From Pseudomonas brassicacearum (GTDB taxonomy: Bacteria > Pseudomonadota > Gammaproteobacteria > Pseudomonadales > Pseudomonadaceae): a stretch of DNA of 64,000 nucleotides. A program made the position numbers and the translations under genes. Of the stretch, positions 8,236 to 16,627 are shown piece after piece. The first letter of the stretch is position 1; the number at the start of each line of letters is the position of its first letter. The notes below the pieces were generated by a model. It was given only the letters and a program-made list of their open reading frames with translations. It had not been told where the DNA came from and did not search any database. The stretch covers positions 4,305,430 to 4,369,429 of the forward strand of contig NZ_CP007410.1 in assembly GCF_000585995.1 (NCBI RefSeq), written 5' to 3'.

Positions 8236-9000
8236 ATGTACAAACTGACCGTAGAAAACCTGCATAAAAGTTATGGCGACCACGAAGTCCTCAAGGGTGT
8301 TTCACTGAACGCAAAGGCCGGCGACGTCATTAGCCTGATCGGTGCCAGCGGGTCGGGCAAAAGCACCTTTTTGCGCTGTATCAACTTTCTGGAAATCCCT
8401 AGCAACGGCGCCATGAGCCTCGACAATCAGCCCATACGCATGATCCATGACCACCACGGCATGCGCGTTGCAAATGCAGATGAACTGCAGCGGCTGCGCA
8501 CGCGACTGGCGATGGTATTCCAGCATTTCAATCTGTGGAGCCACATGACCGTGCTCGACAACATCACAATGGCCCCTCGCCGAGTGTTGGGGGTCAGCAA
8601 GAAGGATGCAGAGGAGCTGGCTCGGCGTTACCTGGACAAGGTTGGTTTACCATCGCGAGTTGCCGATCAATACCCGGCCTTTCTCTCGGGCGGCCAGCAG
8701 CAGCGCGTCGCGATAGCCCGGGCGCTGGCCATGGAACCGGAAATCATGCTGTTCGATGAACCCACTTCTGCCCTGGATCCTGAACTCGTGGGAGAAGTGC
8801 TGAAGGTCATTCAGGGCCTCGCCGAAGAAGGCAGAACCATGATCATGGTGACGCACGAAATGAGCTTCGCTCGTAAGGTATCGAACCAGGTGTTGTTCTT
8901 GCACCAAGGGCTCGTAGAAGAGCAAGGGCCGCCTGAGGAAGTGCTGGGGAACCCTAAGAGCGAGCGTTTGCAGCAATTTCTCAGCGGCAATCTGAAATAA
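8236..9000 (+). CDS. ABC amino-acid importer ATPase (HisP-like)
   Basis: 254 residues from ATG 8236 (AGGG 9 nt upstream; TTG 8230 is the alternative). Walker A G36-A-S-G-S-G-K42-S, Q-loop VFQHFNLW, signature LSGGQQQRVAIARAL, Walker B IMLFDEPTSALD and switch His in VTHEM. The insertion IRMIHDHHGMRVANADELQRLR between Walker A and the Q-loop is the one seen in HisP/AotP-type ATPases for basic amino acids. It powers the two permeases. Last gene of the importer operon; a hairpin follows. Confidence 0.93.
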   Translation: MYKLTVENLHKSYGDHEVLKGVSLNAKAGDVISLIGASGSGKSTFLRCINFLEIPSNGAMSLDNQPIRMIHDHHGMRVANADELQRLRTRLAMVFQHFNLWSHMTVLDNITMAPRRVLGVSKKDAEELARRYLDKVGLPSRVADQYPAFLSGGQQQRVAIARALAMEPEIMLFDEPTSALDPELVGEVLKVIQGLAEEGRTMIMVTHEMSFARKVSNQVLFLHQGLVEEQGPPEEVLGNPKSERLQQFLSGNLK

Positions 9001-9031
9001 CCGAAGTGCCTTAAGCCGACTGGACACTTAC

Positions 9032-9058
9032 CGCGCCTGAAAAATGTTTTCAGGCGCG
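9032..9058 (+). terminator. Hairpin after the importer operon
   Basis: A 12-bp perfect stem: CGCGCCTGAAAA (9032-9043) and its complement (9047-9058) around a 3-nt loop. The A/T pairs are within the stem and GC-rich sequence follows, so it is an imperfect intrinsic terminator at the expected place, 32 bp after the ATPase stop. Confidence 0.6.
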
Positions 9059-9291
9059 CGATTGCGGCCGGAATGGTTCGCCGTTCTGTTGACTAGAAGA
9101 GCCCCGTGCGAGAGCAATCCCAGCGTCTTGCTATGGCTCAGCTCATGATCCCTGGCTGAAACTGTCACGGCGCGCCCAGTGCGCAAAGCTTGATGGCAAA
9201 ACCTGCATCAATGCCATTCGAACGAAAAAAACTAATCACGTGAAGATAATCATGCCGACAACAATAGCGGTCAAAAATCTGCTTGATTAGG

Positions 9292-9305
9292 CTTGTATAT
9301 ACATG
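9292..9305. promoter_or_regulatory. HutC-type operator candidate 4 (before hutUH)
   Basis: CTTGTATATACATG, core GTATATAC at 9295-9302, about 70 bp upstream of the hutU start. It matches the Pseudomonas HutC site (CTTGTATGTACAAG) at 12 of 14 positions and suits urocanate-inducible control of hutUH. Confidence 0.65.
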
Positions 9306-9373
9306 ATTATATTTACTCGCCTGATGTAGCGAAAACCAACAATAAGCTGCAAGTCATTTCGAGAGGATTACCG

Positions 9374-11065
9374 GTGAGCAAACCACTCCATTTCCGCAAT
9401 ATCGAAATCCGCGCCCCTCGCGGTAACACGCTGACCGCCAAGAGCTGGCTGACCGAAGCGCCGCTGCGGATGTTGATGAACAACCTCGATCCGGAAGTGG
9501 CCGAGAACCCCAAGGAGTTGGTGGTCTACGGTGGCATCGGCCGCGCGGCGCGCAACTGGGAGTGCTACGACAAGATCGTCGAAAGCCTCACCAACCTGAA
9601 CGACGACGAAACCCTGCTGGTGCAATCCGGCAAGCCGGTGGGCGTGTTCAAGACCCACAGCAACGCCCCTCGCGTACTGATCGCCAACTCCAACCTGGTG
9701 CCGCACTGGGCCAGTTGGGAGCACTTCAACGAACTCGACGCCAAGGGCCTGGCCATGTACGGCCAGATGACAGCCGGCAGCTGGATCTACATCGGCAGCC
9801 AGGGCATCGTGCAGGGCACGTATGAAACCTTCGTCGAGGCTGGTCGCCAGCATTACGATTCCAACCTCAAGGGCCGTTGGGTGCTGACCGCCGGCCTGGG
9901 CGGCATGGGCGGTGCGCAACCGTTGGCCGCGACCTTGGCCGGCGCATGCTCGCTTAACATCGAGTGCCAGCAGGTGAGCATCGATTTCCGCCTGAAAACC
10001 CGCTACGTCGACGAGCAGGCCAAAGACCTCGACGACGCCCTGGCGCGCATCGAGAAATACATCGCCGAAGGCAAGGCGATTTCCATTGCACTGTGTGGGA
10101 ACGCGGCGGAAATCCTGCCGGAAATGGTCCGTCGTGGTGTGCGTCCGGACATGGTCACCGACCAGACCAGCGCCCACGATCCCCTCAACGGCTATCTGCC
10201 GGCCGGCTGGACCTGGGACGAATACCGTGCCCGCGCCAAGACCGAGCCCGCCGCCGTGGTGAAGGCCGCCAAGCAATCGATGGCCGTCCACGTCAAAGCC
10301 ATGCTGGCCTTCCAGAAAATGGGCGTGCCGACCTTCGATTACGGCAACAACATCCGCCAGATGGCCCAGGAAGAGGGCGTCGAAAATGCCTTCGACTTCC
10401 CGGGTTTCGTCCCGGCCTACATCCGTCCGCTGTTTTGCCGCGGCATCGGCCCGTTCCGCTGGGCGGCGCTGTCGGGTGACCCGCAGGACATCTACAAGAC
10501 CGACGCCAAGGTCAAGGAACTGATCCCCGACGACGCCCACCTGCACAACTGGCTGGACATGGCCCGCGAGCGCATCAGTTTCCAGGGCTTGCCGGCACGG
10601 ATCTGCTGGGTTGGCCTGGGCCAGCGCGCCAAGTTGGGCCTGGCGTTCAACGAGATGGTGCGCAGCGGTGAGCTGTCGGCGCCGATCGTCATCGGCCGTG
10701 ACCACCTCGACTCCGGTTCCGTGGCCAGCCCGAACCGTGAAACAGAATCCATGCAGGACGGCTCCGACGCCGTTTCCGACTGGCCGCTGCTCAATGCCTT
10801 GCTCAACACCGCCAGTGGCGCGACTTGGGTATCGCTGCACCACGGTGGCGGCGTCGGCATGGGCTTCTCCCAGCACTCGGGCATGGTGATCGTCTGCGAT
10901 GGTACCGATGAAGCGGCCGAGCGGATTGCCCGCGTGCTGCACAACGATCCGGCGACCGGCGTGATGCGCCATGCCGATGCCGGTTACCAGATCGCCATTG
11001 ATTGCGCGAATGAGCAAGGCTTGAACCTGCCAATGATCACTCTTGTTAAAGGAGCCAAAGCATGA
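9374..11065 (+). CDS. hutU: Urocanate hydratase (urocanase)
   Basis: 563 residues from GTG 9374 (AGAGGA 6 nt upstream; the frame is open further 5' but without a comparable ribosome site). Urocanase hydrates urocanate to 4-imidazolone-5-propionate using tightly bound NAD+. Family signatures seen: [32 protein letters not shown], the NAD-binding [17 protein letters not shown] and [17 protein letters not shown]. hutH overlaps its stop (ATGA). The codons look more strongly G/C-ending than those of hutH and the other neighbours. A long opposite-strand frame is a shadow of this composition. HutI and HutG/HutF, which finish the pathway, are not in the window. Confidence 0.96.
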   Translation: MSKPLHFRNIEIRAPRGNTLTAKSWLTEAPLRMLMNNLDPEVAENPKELVVYGGIGRAARNWECYDKIVESLTNLNDDETLLVQSGKPVGVFKTHSNAPRVLIANSNLVPHWASWEHFNELDAKGLAMYGQMTAGSWIYIGSQGIVQGTYETFVEAGRQHYDSNLKGRWVLTAGLGGMGGAQPLAATLAGACSLNIECQQVSIDFRLKTRYVDEQAKDLDDALARIEKYIAEGKAISIALCGNAAEILPEMVRRGVRPDMVTDQTSAHDPLNGYLPAGWTWDEYRARAKTEPAAVVKAAKQSMAVHVKAMLAFQKMGVPTFDYGNNIRQMAQEEGVENAFDFPGFVPAYIRPLFCRGIGPFRWAALSGDPQDIYKTDAKVKELIPDDAHLHNWLDMARERISFQGLPARICWVGLGQRAKLGLAFNEMVRSGELSAPIVIGRDHLDSGSVASPNRETESMQDGSDAVSDWPLLNALLNTASGATWVSLHHGGGVGMGFSQHSGMVIVCDGTDEAAERIARVLHNDPATGVMRHADAGYQIAIDCANEQGLNLPMITLVKGAKA

Positions 11066-12594
11066 AAACACTTAACGTTATCCCAGGCCAATTGAGCCTT
11101 GCCCAACTGCGTGCCGTTTACCAGCACCCAGTAAAAATCACCCTCGACCACAGTGCCTCTGCGCAAATTGAAGCCAGTGTCGCTTGCGTGGAGCAGATCC
11201 TCGCCGAGAATCGCACCGCCTACGGTATCAATACCGGTTTCGGCCTGCTGGCCTCGACCCGTATCGCCAGTGAAGATCTGGAAAATCTGCAACGTTCGCT
11301 AGTACTGTCCCACGCCGCTGGTGTGGGTGAGCCGATCAGCGATGCGCTGGTGCGGTTGATCATGGTGCTCAAGGTCAATAGCCTCAGCCGTGGTTTCTCC
11401 GGCATACGCCGCGTGGTGATCGATGCTCTGATAGCATTGATCAACGCCGAGGTGTATCCGCATATTCCGTTAAAAGGTTCGGTCGGCGCATCTGGTGACT
11501 TGGCACCTTTGGCGCACATGTCCCTCGTGCTGCTGGGAGAAGGCAAAGCCCGTCATAAGGGCGAATGGCTGGAAGCCACCGAAGCACTGAAGGTGGCCGG
11601 TTTGGCGCCGTTGACGCTGGCTGCCAAAGAGGGTTTGGCGTTGCTCAACGGTACCCAGGTGTCCACTGCTTATGCTCTGCGCGGTTTGTTCGAGGGCGAA
11701 GACCTGTTTGCAGGCGCCTTGGCCATCGGTGCGTTGACGGTCGAAGCTGTCTTGGGCTCCCGCTCGCCGTTTGACGCACGTATCCATGCCGCTCGCGGCC
11801 AGAAGGCCCAGATTGATACAGCTACTGCTTATCGCGACCTGCTGGGCCAAAGCAGTGAGGTCGCCGATTCGCACAAAGACTGCGGCAAGGTCCAAGATCC
11901 CTACTCTCTACGCTGCCAACCTCAAGTCATGGGCGCATGCCTGACCCAGCTCCGTCAGGCCGCGGAAGTATTAGTCGTCGAAGCGAATGCCGTATCCGAT
12001 AACCCACTGGTCTTTGCCGTTGAAGGTGACGTGATCTCTGGCGGCAACTTCCACGCCGAGCCAGTGGCCATGGCCGCAGACAATATGGCATTGGCCATTG
12101 CTGAAATCGGCTCGCTGAGCGAGCGCCGCATTTCGTTGATGATGGACAAACACATGTCACAACTGCCGCCGTTCCTGGTAGCCAATGGCGGCGTGAACTC
12201 GGGCTTCATGATTTCTCAGGTGACAGCAGCAGCGCTGGCCAGCGAGAACAAGGCGCTAGCTCACCCCCATTCCGTAGACAGCCTGCCCACATCCGCCAAT
12301 CAGGAAGATCACGTGTCGATGGCACCCGCCGCCGGCAAACGGTTGTGGGAAATGGCTGAAAACACCCGTGGAATCCTGGCTGTGGAGTGGCTAGCGGCCT
12401 GCCAAGGTCTGGACTTGCGTGACGGCTTGAAGACGTCGCCCAAGCTGGAACTGGCCAGGAAGAGTCTGCGAAGCAAAGTGGCCTATTACGAGAAGGATCG
12501 CTTCTTCGCGCCGGATATCAATGCGGCCAGTGAATTATTGGCTTCCGGCTGCTTGAACGACTTGGTATTGAACACATTGTTGCCCAGCATCTGA
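11062..12594 (+). CDS. hutH: Histidine ammonia-lyase (histidase)
   Basis: 510 residues, standard length. It eliminates ammonia from L-histidine to give trans-urocanate. The MIO electrophile forms from A143-S144-G145 in [18 protein letters not shown]54 in [11 protein letters not shown] is the conserved catalytic Tyr, and DNPL and [10 protein letters not shown] are further family motifs. Its start overlaps hutU (ATGA), so hutUH are coupled. A good terminator lies 77 bp downstream. Codon choice looks less G/C-biased than in hutU. Its product urocanate is the known HutC inducer. Confidence 0.96.
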   Translation: MKTLNVIPGQLSLAQLRAVYQHPVKITLDHSASAQIEASVACVEQILAENRTAYGINTGFGLLASTRIASEDLENLQRSLVLSHAAGVGEPISDALVRLIMVLKVNSLSRGFSGIRRVVIDALIALINAEVYPHIPLKGSVGASGDLAPLAHMSLVLLGEGKARHKGEWLEATEALKVAGLAPLTLAAKEGLALLNGTQVSTAYALRGLFEGEDLFAGALAIGALTVEAVLGSRSPFDARIHAARGQKAQIDTATAYRDLLGQSSEVADSHKDCGKVQDPYSLRCQPQVMGACLTQLRQAAEVLVVEANAVSDNPLVFAVEGDVISGGNFHAEPVAMAADNMALAIAEIGSLSERRISLMMDKHMSQLPPFLVANGGVNSGFMISQVTAAALASENKALAHPHSVDSLPTSANQEDHVSMAPAAGKRLWEMAENTRGILAVEWLAACQGLDLRDGLKTSPKLELARKSLRSKVAYYEKDRFFAPDINAASELLASGCLNDLVLNTLLPSI

Positions 12595-12671
12595 TAGATG
12601 ATATCCGCCATGATCGCGTGAGTTATTCTAGCTGATAGTCCCGTACGCGTTAAATGCCCAGGCAGTTTTTT

Positions 12672-12719
12672 GCTCCACAGCTATGACGATAGATTCTCGT
12701 TTTGGCTGTGGAGCTTTTT
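12672..12719 (+). terminator. Intrinsic terminator of hutUH
   Basis: GCTCCACAGC (12672-12681) pairs perfectly with GCTGTGGAGC (12705-12714) around a 23-nt loop, followed by TTTTTA. It ends the hut operon. The rest of 12595-13067 has no gene; it contains the operator before the AhpD-like gene. Confidence 0.8.
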
Positions 12720-12981
12720 ATTGCTTCCCAGTAATAGTCTTATGTAAGTGCGCGGGAAAATTAGCTTGACAACAGCATTACCCCCCTAAGGCTCCTTATG
12801 CGCTCAAAATTCTGATACCAGCAGCATTCCCTGATCACGCGAACTCCGCTCAAGTACCTCCTGGTTCTGAGCCGGGAGAGCTCATCACTACAAATAAGGC
12901 ATTAACGTCAATGCCCTCTCATCACACCAGCTCACCCCTTCTACGTCGACCGCACGATCAAGCATTTGTAAGACACACTTG

Positions 12982-13005
12982 CATACCTACCAACTGGATG
13001 GTATG
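12982..13005. promoter_or_regulatory. 24-bp TetR-type operator before the AhpD-like gene
   Basis: Arms CATACC (12982-12987) and GGTATG (13000-13005), with inner CCA/TGG also symmetric: 18 of 24 positions obey the palindrome. The same pattern CAnnCCTACC...GGTnTG occurs before the OsmC-like gene (15646-15669), with 16 of 24 bases identical. The nearby NemR-like TetR protein (15957-16520) is the obvious candidate to bind both. Confidence 0.6.
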
Positions 13006-13067
13006 TTTTGATCGGTTTCACACCTCCCCTACACCTACAGGGCATCGCGCCCAAAGTGGAATATCCC

Positions 13068-13400
13068 ATGCAAGATTGGAAGCAAACTCGAAAAGACGTC
13101 AGCGCCCGCCTAGTGCAACTGAATGGCCTATCCCCAGAGACCATGAAAGGTTTGGCTTCTTTAGGGAGCGCCGGCGAAAGAACAAACCACCTCGACGCTA
13201 AGACTCGTGAACTGATCTCACTCGCAGTTGCCGTCACCACCCGTTGCGACGGCTGCATCGCTTTCCACGCAGCTGAGGCCAAAAAGCTCGGCGTAACGAC
13301 TGAAGAGGTCTCAGAAGCTTTGGGCGTTGCGATTAATATGAACGCTGGCGCTGCATTGGTTTACAGCACTCACGTTTTGGATGCATTCGATAAATCTTGA
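13068..13400 (+). CDS. Carboxymuconolactone-decarboxylase/AhpD-like protein
   Basis: 110 residues from ATG 13068 (GTGGA upstream). AhpD-family fold with the redox motif C60-D-G-C63 followed by H67 (TTRCDGCIAFHAAEA). AhpD-like proteins are small alkylhydroperoxidases or thiol-disulfide carriers. A palindromic operator lies 62 bp upstream. Neighbours are a thioredoxin (broken), DsbA/FrnE-like and OsmC-like genes, so a thiol/peroxide defence role is likely. The substrate is not known from sequence. Confidence 0.85.
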   Translation: MQDWKQTRKDVSARLVQLNGLSPETMKGLASLGSAGERTNHLDAKTRELISLAVAVTTRCDGCIAFHAAEAKKLGVTTEEVSEALGVAINMNAGAALVYSTHVLDAFDKS

Positions 13401-13623
13401 TACCCAGCAGTGCGGAAGGATCAATAATAGTAGAGGCTTAGCTACCCCCGTCGCCAGTTAAATCTGAGAAGTCGCTAAAGCCCTATAAGCTGTTCTGCAT
13501 GCCATTAGCCAACCACGTCGTTGTGCTGATGGCCTGCCGATGAAATCAAAGTCTTTACATTATCCGAACTTCGTTATCGCTGATACTCCGGCTGAAGCGT
13601 AACTGTATTCAAGCAAAGGCTAC

Positions 13624-13700
13624 GCTGGGCTAAACATGGCCTGGCCGGTCGCAAAGCGGAGCTTAGCTTGCCTATACGCCAGTCGGACACTTAGCCCAGC
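13624..13700. repeat. Perfect 10-bp inverted repeat in a gene-free stretch
   Basis: GCTGGGCTAA (13624-13633) and TTAGCCCAGC (13691-13700), 57 bp apart. The whole 13401-13770 region shows no gene I can support. The pair could be remnant ends of a small mobile element or a long-loop RNA stem. Confidence 0.35.
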
Positions 13701-13770
13701 AACATCCTGACGCGCTTCCTACACTCATTCGGACAGTCAATTTGAGAGCGCATCGAAATTTTAGTCCGAC

Positions 13771-14100
13771 CTACAGAACATCCTTTAAGTCAGCTAAGAC
13801 TGCTTTCTTCAACGCGGCAGCCGATCGAGAGCCAGCCAAAACCAAACGTAATCGCCCTTCGTAGAAAATCGCCAAGGATGGAACCGACCGGACACCATGC
13901 ATCTGGGAGATCGTGGGCGAAACAGCCACATCAATCTTCCCGAATGCGGCGCGCGACTGCAGCTTTTCTGCCAGCTCATTAAAAACCGGTTTCATTTCTT
14001 GACAGGGCTTGCACTAGGACGCCGAAAACAGCACAGCGCAGTTACCTTTTGCAACGAATCGGGCGAACTCTCCGGCTTTCACGTCTACAATACGGCTCAT
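13771..14100 (-). pseudogene. Thioredoxin-like gene interrupted by an amber codon at the active-site Trp
   Basis: Read from ATG 14100, this is a 109-codon thioredoxin (MSRIVDVKAGEFARFVAKG..., then CAVLFSAS, then the active site). Codon 29 (14014-14016) is TAG where the family has Trp in W-C-x-P-C; CKPC follows at once in frame. The C-terminal two thirds are intact (FNELAEKLQ, KIDVAV, VRSVPSLAIFYEG with the cis-Pro). A TGG to TAG change explains it. A restart at ATG 13995 would lose both active-site cysteines. Suppression or a sequencing error are the alternatives. It lies in a thiol/peroxide stress cluster. Confidence 0.85.
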
Positions 14101-14171
14101 CTGCACTTCACCCACAACATCATTCCAAACCCAGAAATTGCGGCACCAACAGTGCCGAAGCATCTCTGGTA

Positions 14172-14867
14172 TTAATTACATCCATCAAGCCCGCAAACTT
14201 GACTGCTGGACGACTCATGTTCGTCACTTGGTTCGAAATACATTTGATTGAGTGCTTGAGAAAAGATCTCTTGAGGCTGAGCCCCCGAAATAGAAAATGA
14301 ACTATTGAAAACAAAAAACGGGACGCCCGAGTGAAATTGCCCCATAGCACGCTCGTCTTCCTGCATCCGGTGAAACAATTCATTAGATGACCACGCGAGT
14401 CGAATCGACTCATCAGAAACACCTACAGATTTTGCAATCGACTCTAAACTACCTCGGTCAAATAGTGACTTACCCTGGGTAGTACTTTGCTCATAGAGCG
14501 CCTCCACCAAGTGCGTCTTCAATACTTCATCGTCAATCGCTTTGACGAGGACATGCGCATCCGCGGTGTCACCAAACATCATGGTTTCAAAACGGTAATC
14601 AAGCCCTAAAGATTGGCCATATTGCTTTACCGCACTCATCATATTCAAAACAGCGGTTGAACTGCCTAATTTGACTTTAAGGGCTCTCACCATAGACTCA
14701 GCAGTATGGTTAGGGGCAAGACGATACGCTCTCACGTTTACCTGTACATCGTCTTTGTACGGAAAGTCCTCAAGCGCATTCTCAAAACGACGCTTGGCGA
14801 CCCAACACCAAGGACAGACGAAATCAGACCAAATATCCACTACAAACTTTTTCGAAATAGCGCTCAT
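14172..14867 (-). CDS. DsbA-family oxidoreductase (FrnE-like)
   Basis: 231 residues from ATG 14867 (GAGGGG upstream; the frame is open further upstream without a ribosome site). Thioredoxin-fold DsbA/2-hydroxychromene-2-carboxylate isomerase-like protein with C18-P-W-C21 in WSDFVCPWCW, a helical insertion (about 60-150) and the cis-Pro loop SGVPFFVFN. It has no signal peptide, so it is cytoplasmic, as FrnE is. It ends with a second Cys pattern, VCGLDGC. FrnE homologues act in redox stress. Its neighbours (thioredoxin pseudogene, OsmC-like, TetR) support that. Confidence 0.87.
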   Translation of the reverse strand: MSAISKKFVVDIWSDFVCPWCWVAKRRFENALEDFPYKDDVQVNVRAYRLAPNHTAESMVRALKVKLGSSTAVLNMMSAVKQYGQSLGLDYRFETMMFGDTADAHVLVKAIDDEVLKTHLVEALYEQSTTQGKSLFDRGSLESIAKSVGVSDESIRLAWSSNELFHRMQEDERAMGQFHSGVPFFVFNSSFSISGAQPQEIFSQALNQMYFEPSDEHESSSSQVCGLDGCN

Positions 14868-14978
14868 ACACCCCTCTATATTAAAATAAATAAAAAACGC
14901 TGCTACCCATTGAGCAAAGTTCAAAAACCGTTTAAAAACAAAAAGCAACGCGCTCAATTACAATAGCAAAGGTAGCAA

Positions 14979-15003
14979 CGCCAGTAGGCCTTGCCTACTG
15001 GCG
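14979..15003 (-). terminator. Hairpin after the OsmC-like gene
   Basis: An 11-bp perfect stem: CGCCAGTAGGC (14979-14989) and GCCTACTGGCG (14993-15003) with a 3-nt loop. It lies 35 bp past the stop of the minus-strand OsmC-like gene and before the DsbA-like start. No clear T-run follows. Confidence 0.55.
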
Positions 15004-15038
15004 CTCTCAAGGTTGTAAAGATGAAAGATCTGATAATA

Positions 15039-15593
15039 TCAGTCCTCACGAACCTCGAGGGTTGGCACCATGCGGATGGCTTTGGAGAAATTCGCGTAAT
15101 TAACTGATGTTTTAATTACATTTTTGTGCAGTTCTTCTACACGCTCAAGAGGTGCATCGGTGTGAAGACGGATTACGACCCGCACTTGGTCGTACCCTGG
15201 GTTTACGCTCTCGTCGATGCCCAGAAAACCACGCAAATCGAGAGTGCCGTCGGTCTCAATTTCCAGACTGTGGATTTTAATGCCCATCATGGCTGCGTTA
15301 GCTGCGTAACCTACCGCCATACAGGCGTTCAGCGCGGCCATCAGCAGCTCTTGAGGATTTGGCGCCGAGTTCTGACCTAACAGTTCAATTGGCTCATCGG
15401 CGACGATTTCGAAATCACGCGAATAGGTTTCACCGGCTAAGCTGTAACGGCTGACTTTCGCCACAGAGCGCGTCTGGCCTTTCCACTGGGTATTGACGTT
15501 GAAGCTCGCGTGACGCTTATTCGCATCCTCCGCAACACCTTGAGCAAACTGCTGCAGAGCTACGACATCAATACCATTCAGATTAGTTGTCAT
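15039..15593 (-). CDS. OsmC-family protein lacking the second cysteine
   Basis: 184 residues from ATG 15593 (GAGGG, 7-nt gap). OsmC/Ohr fold: FEIVADEPIELLGQNSAPNPQELLMAALNACM contains the helix with C91. OsmC and Ohr peroxidases use two cysteines; here C91 is the only one, and the position of the usual second Cys reads NYANFSKAI. It may therefore act as a one-Cys peroxidase with an external thiol, or not be a peroxidase. It carries its own 24-bp operator 53 bp upstream, shared with the AhpD-like gene, and the TetR gene lies further upstream on the same strand. Confidence 0.85.
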   Translation of the reverse strand: MTTNLNGIDVVALQQFAQGVAEDANKRHASFNVNTQWKGQTRSVAKVSRYSLAGETYSRDFEIVADEPIELLGQNSAPNPQELLMAALNACMAVGYAANAAMMGIKIHSLEIETDGTLDLRGFLGIDESVNPGYDQVRVVIRLHTDAPLERVEELHKNVIKTSVNYANFSKAIRMVPTLEVRED

Positions 15594-15645
15594 TAAAAAA
15601 CCCTCTATTGAACGCATTTTTTGGCTGGATAAATGTTACGCACAG

Positions 15646-15669
15646 CAATCCTACCTATTAGTAGGTTTG
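15646..15669. promoter_or_regulatory. 24-bp TetR-type operator before the OsmC-like gene
   Basis: A 24-bp imperfect palindrome with arms CCTAC (15650-15654) and GTAGG (15661-15665), flanked by CAAT and TTTG. It shares 16 of 24 bases with the site at 12982-13005, including CAnnCCTACC and GGTnTG. The remaining 15670-15956 shows no gene. Confidence 0.6.
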
Positions 15670-15956
15670 CTAGCAATAAAATTCTTTGACCTGGTACCCC
15701 ACCTCCCACGTGCTAACGGTGCGATCAGCTCCTATCCCTAATTAAACGTAGCTTATGGCGAAGTACCGCCTGTCCGATCTGACAGGCGGAGAAACGCTTG
15801 GAAGGTGTGTGCGAACAGAAAACCTATTTGTGGGATTAGATCAGCTGTTGAGGTGGACTGCAGAGGGGGTAGAAATATGAAGCCCACCTAATAAGATGGG
15901 CAAACACAACGTGAAAGGCTTCCTACTGATTTTGGTAATCTGATTCTCAGTGTATA

Positions 15957-16520
15957 TTACGAAACGACAATACTATTCAATATCAAATCAAACCCAGACT
16001 GATCAACAACTGTATCATTGAGCGCCCAAGATACAAAACTGCTACCCTCAAGCAAGCTCAATATCGCCCGTGAAACTGTTCTGGGATTAAGATCCGCCTT
16101 TATAACCTTTTCAGATTGACCCAATGCGAGATTATTTTCCAACCAAGCAATATGGATTTCAAAAAACCTCCTAGTCAAATCCTTAAGACTGTCCGGCAGA
16201 GCAGAAAGTTCGGCAGCGAGCGCACCACATAAGGGTAGCATTCCATTTTTTGAGCTATCAATAAACAGCTTAGAAAACTCTCTCAACCGAACGATCGTGT
16301 CGGTGCTCTCTTCATTTATCAATTCTAGACTCTTCACAAACCTAAAAAGATAGCTATCAATAACGGCAATTCCAAGCCCTTCCTTTGTAGGAAAGTGATG
16401 ATGAATACTCGCCTTTTTTATACCAATTTCGTCAGCCAAATCGGCATAGCTAAATGCAGCGTACCCTTTGGTACGCAGCAACAGCTCGGCAGTGGTTAAA
16501 AGGTCAGAACGAGTACTCAT
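15957..16520 (-). CDS. TetR-family regulator, NemR-like electrophile sensor
   Basis: 187 residues. The helix-turn-helix is AFSYADLADEIGIKKASIHHHF (about 22-43, given here as the region), a sequence typical of the NemR-like TetR branch. The C-terminal domain has a single Cys, C98 in MLPLCGALAAELSALP, at a place similar to the redox-sensing Cys106 of E. coli NemR. NemR-like repressors release DNA when reactive chlorine or electrophiles modify this Cys. Probable targets are the operators before the AhpD-like and OsmC-like genes. No copy of that operator is visible before its own start. Confidence 0.85.
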   Translation of the reverse strand: MSTRSDLLTTAELLLRTKGYAAFSYADLADEIGIKKASIHHHFPTKEGLGIAVIDSYLFRFVKSLELINEESTDTIVRLREFSKLFIDSSKNGMLPLCGALAAELSALPDSLKDLTRRFFEIHIAWLENNLALGQSEKVIKADLNPRTVSRAILSLLEGSSFVSWALNDTVVDQSGFDLILNSIVVS

Positions 16521-16627
16521 AAATCTTACCTTGCATTATTGACACACGCATATTAACTGCTTTACAGCAACGATTCAACTTAAAGCGATGAAAGCACGTC
16601 ATAAACCGTGCTCTCATTGGCATTAAG

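Noticed and set aside
9368..11071. Long open frame (567 codons) on the strand opposite hutU
   Set aside because: It is a codon-composition shadow of the GC-rich hutU gene; hutU has clear family motifs and a ribosome site, while the opposite frame has neither.
13995..14016. Recoding of the thioredoxin TAG as an amino acid (selenocysteine or pyrrolysine style)
   Set aside because: Selenocysteine uses TGA, and pyrrolysine is not expected in Pseudomonas; a TGG to TAG mutation is far simpler.
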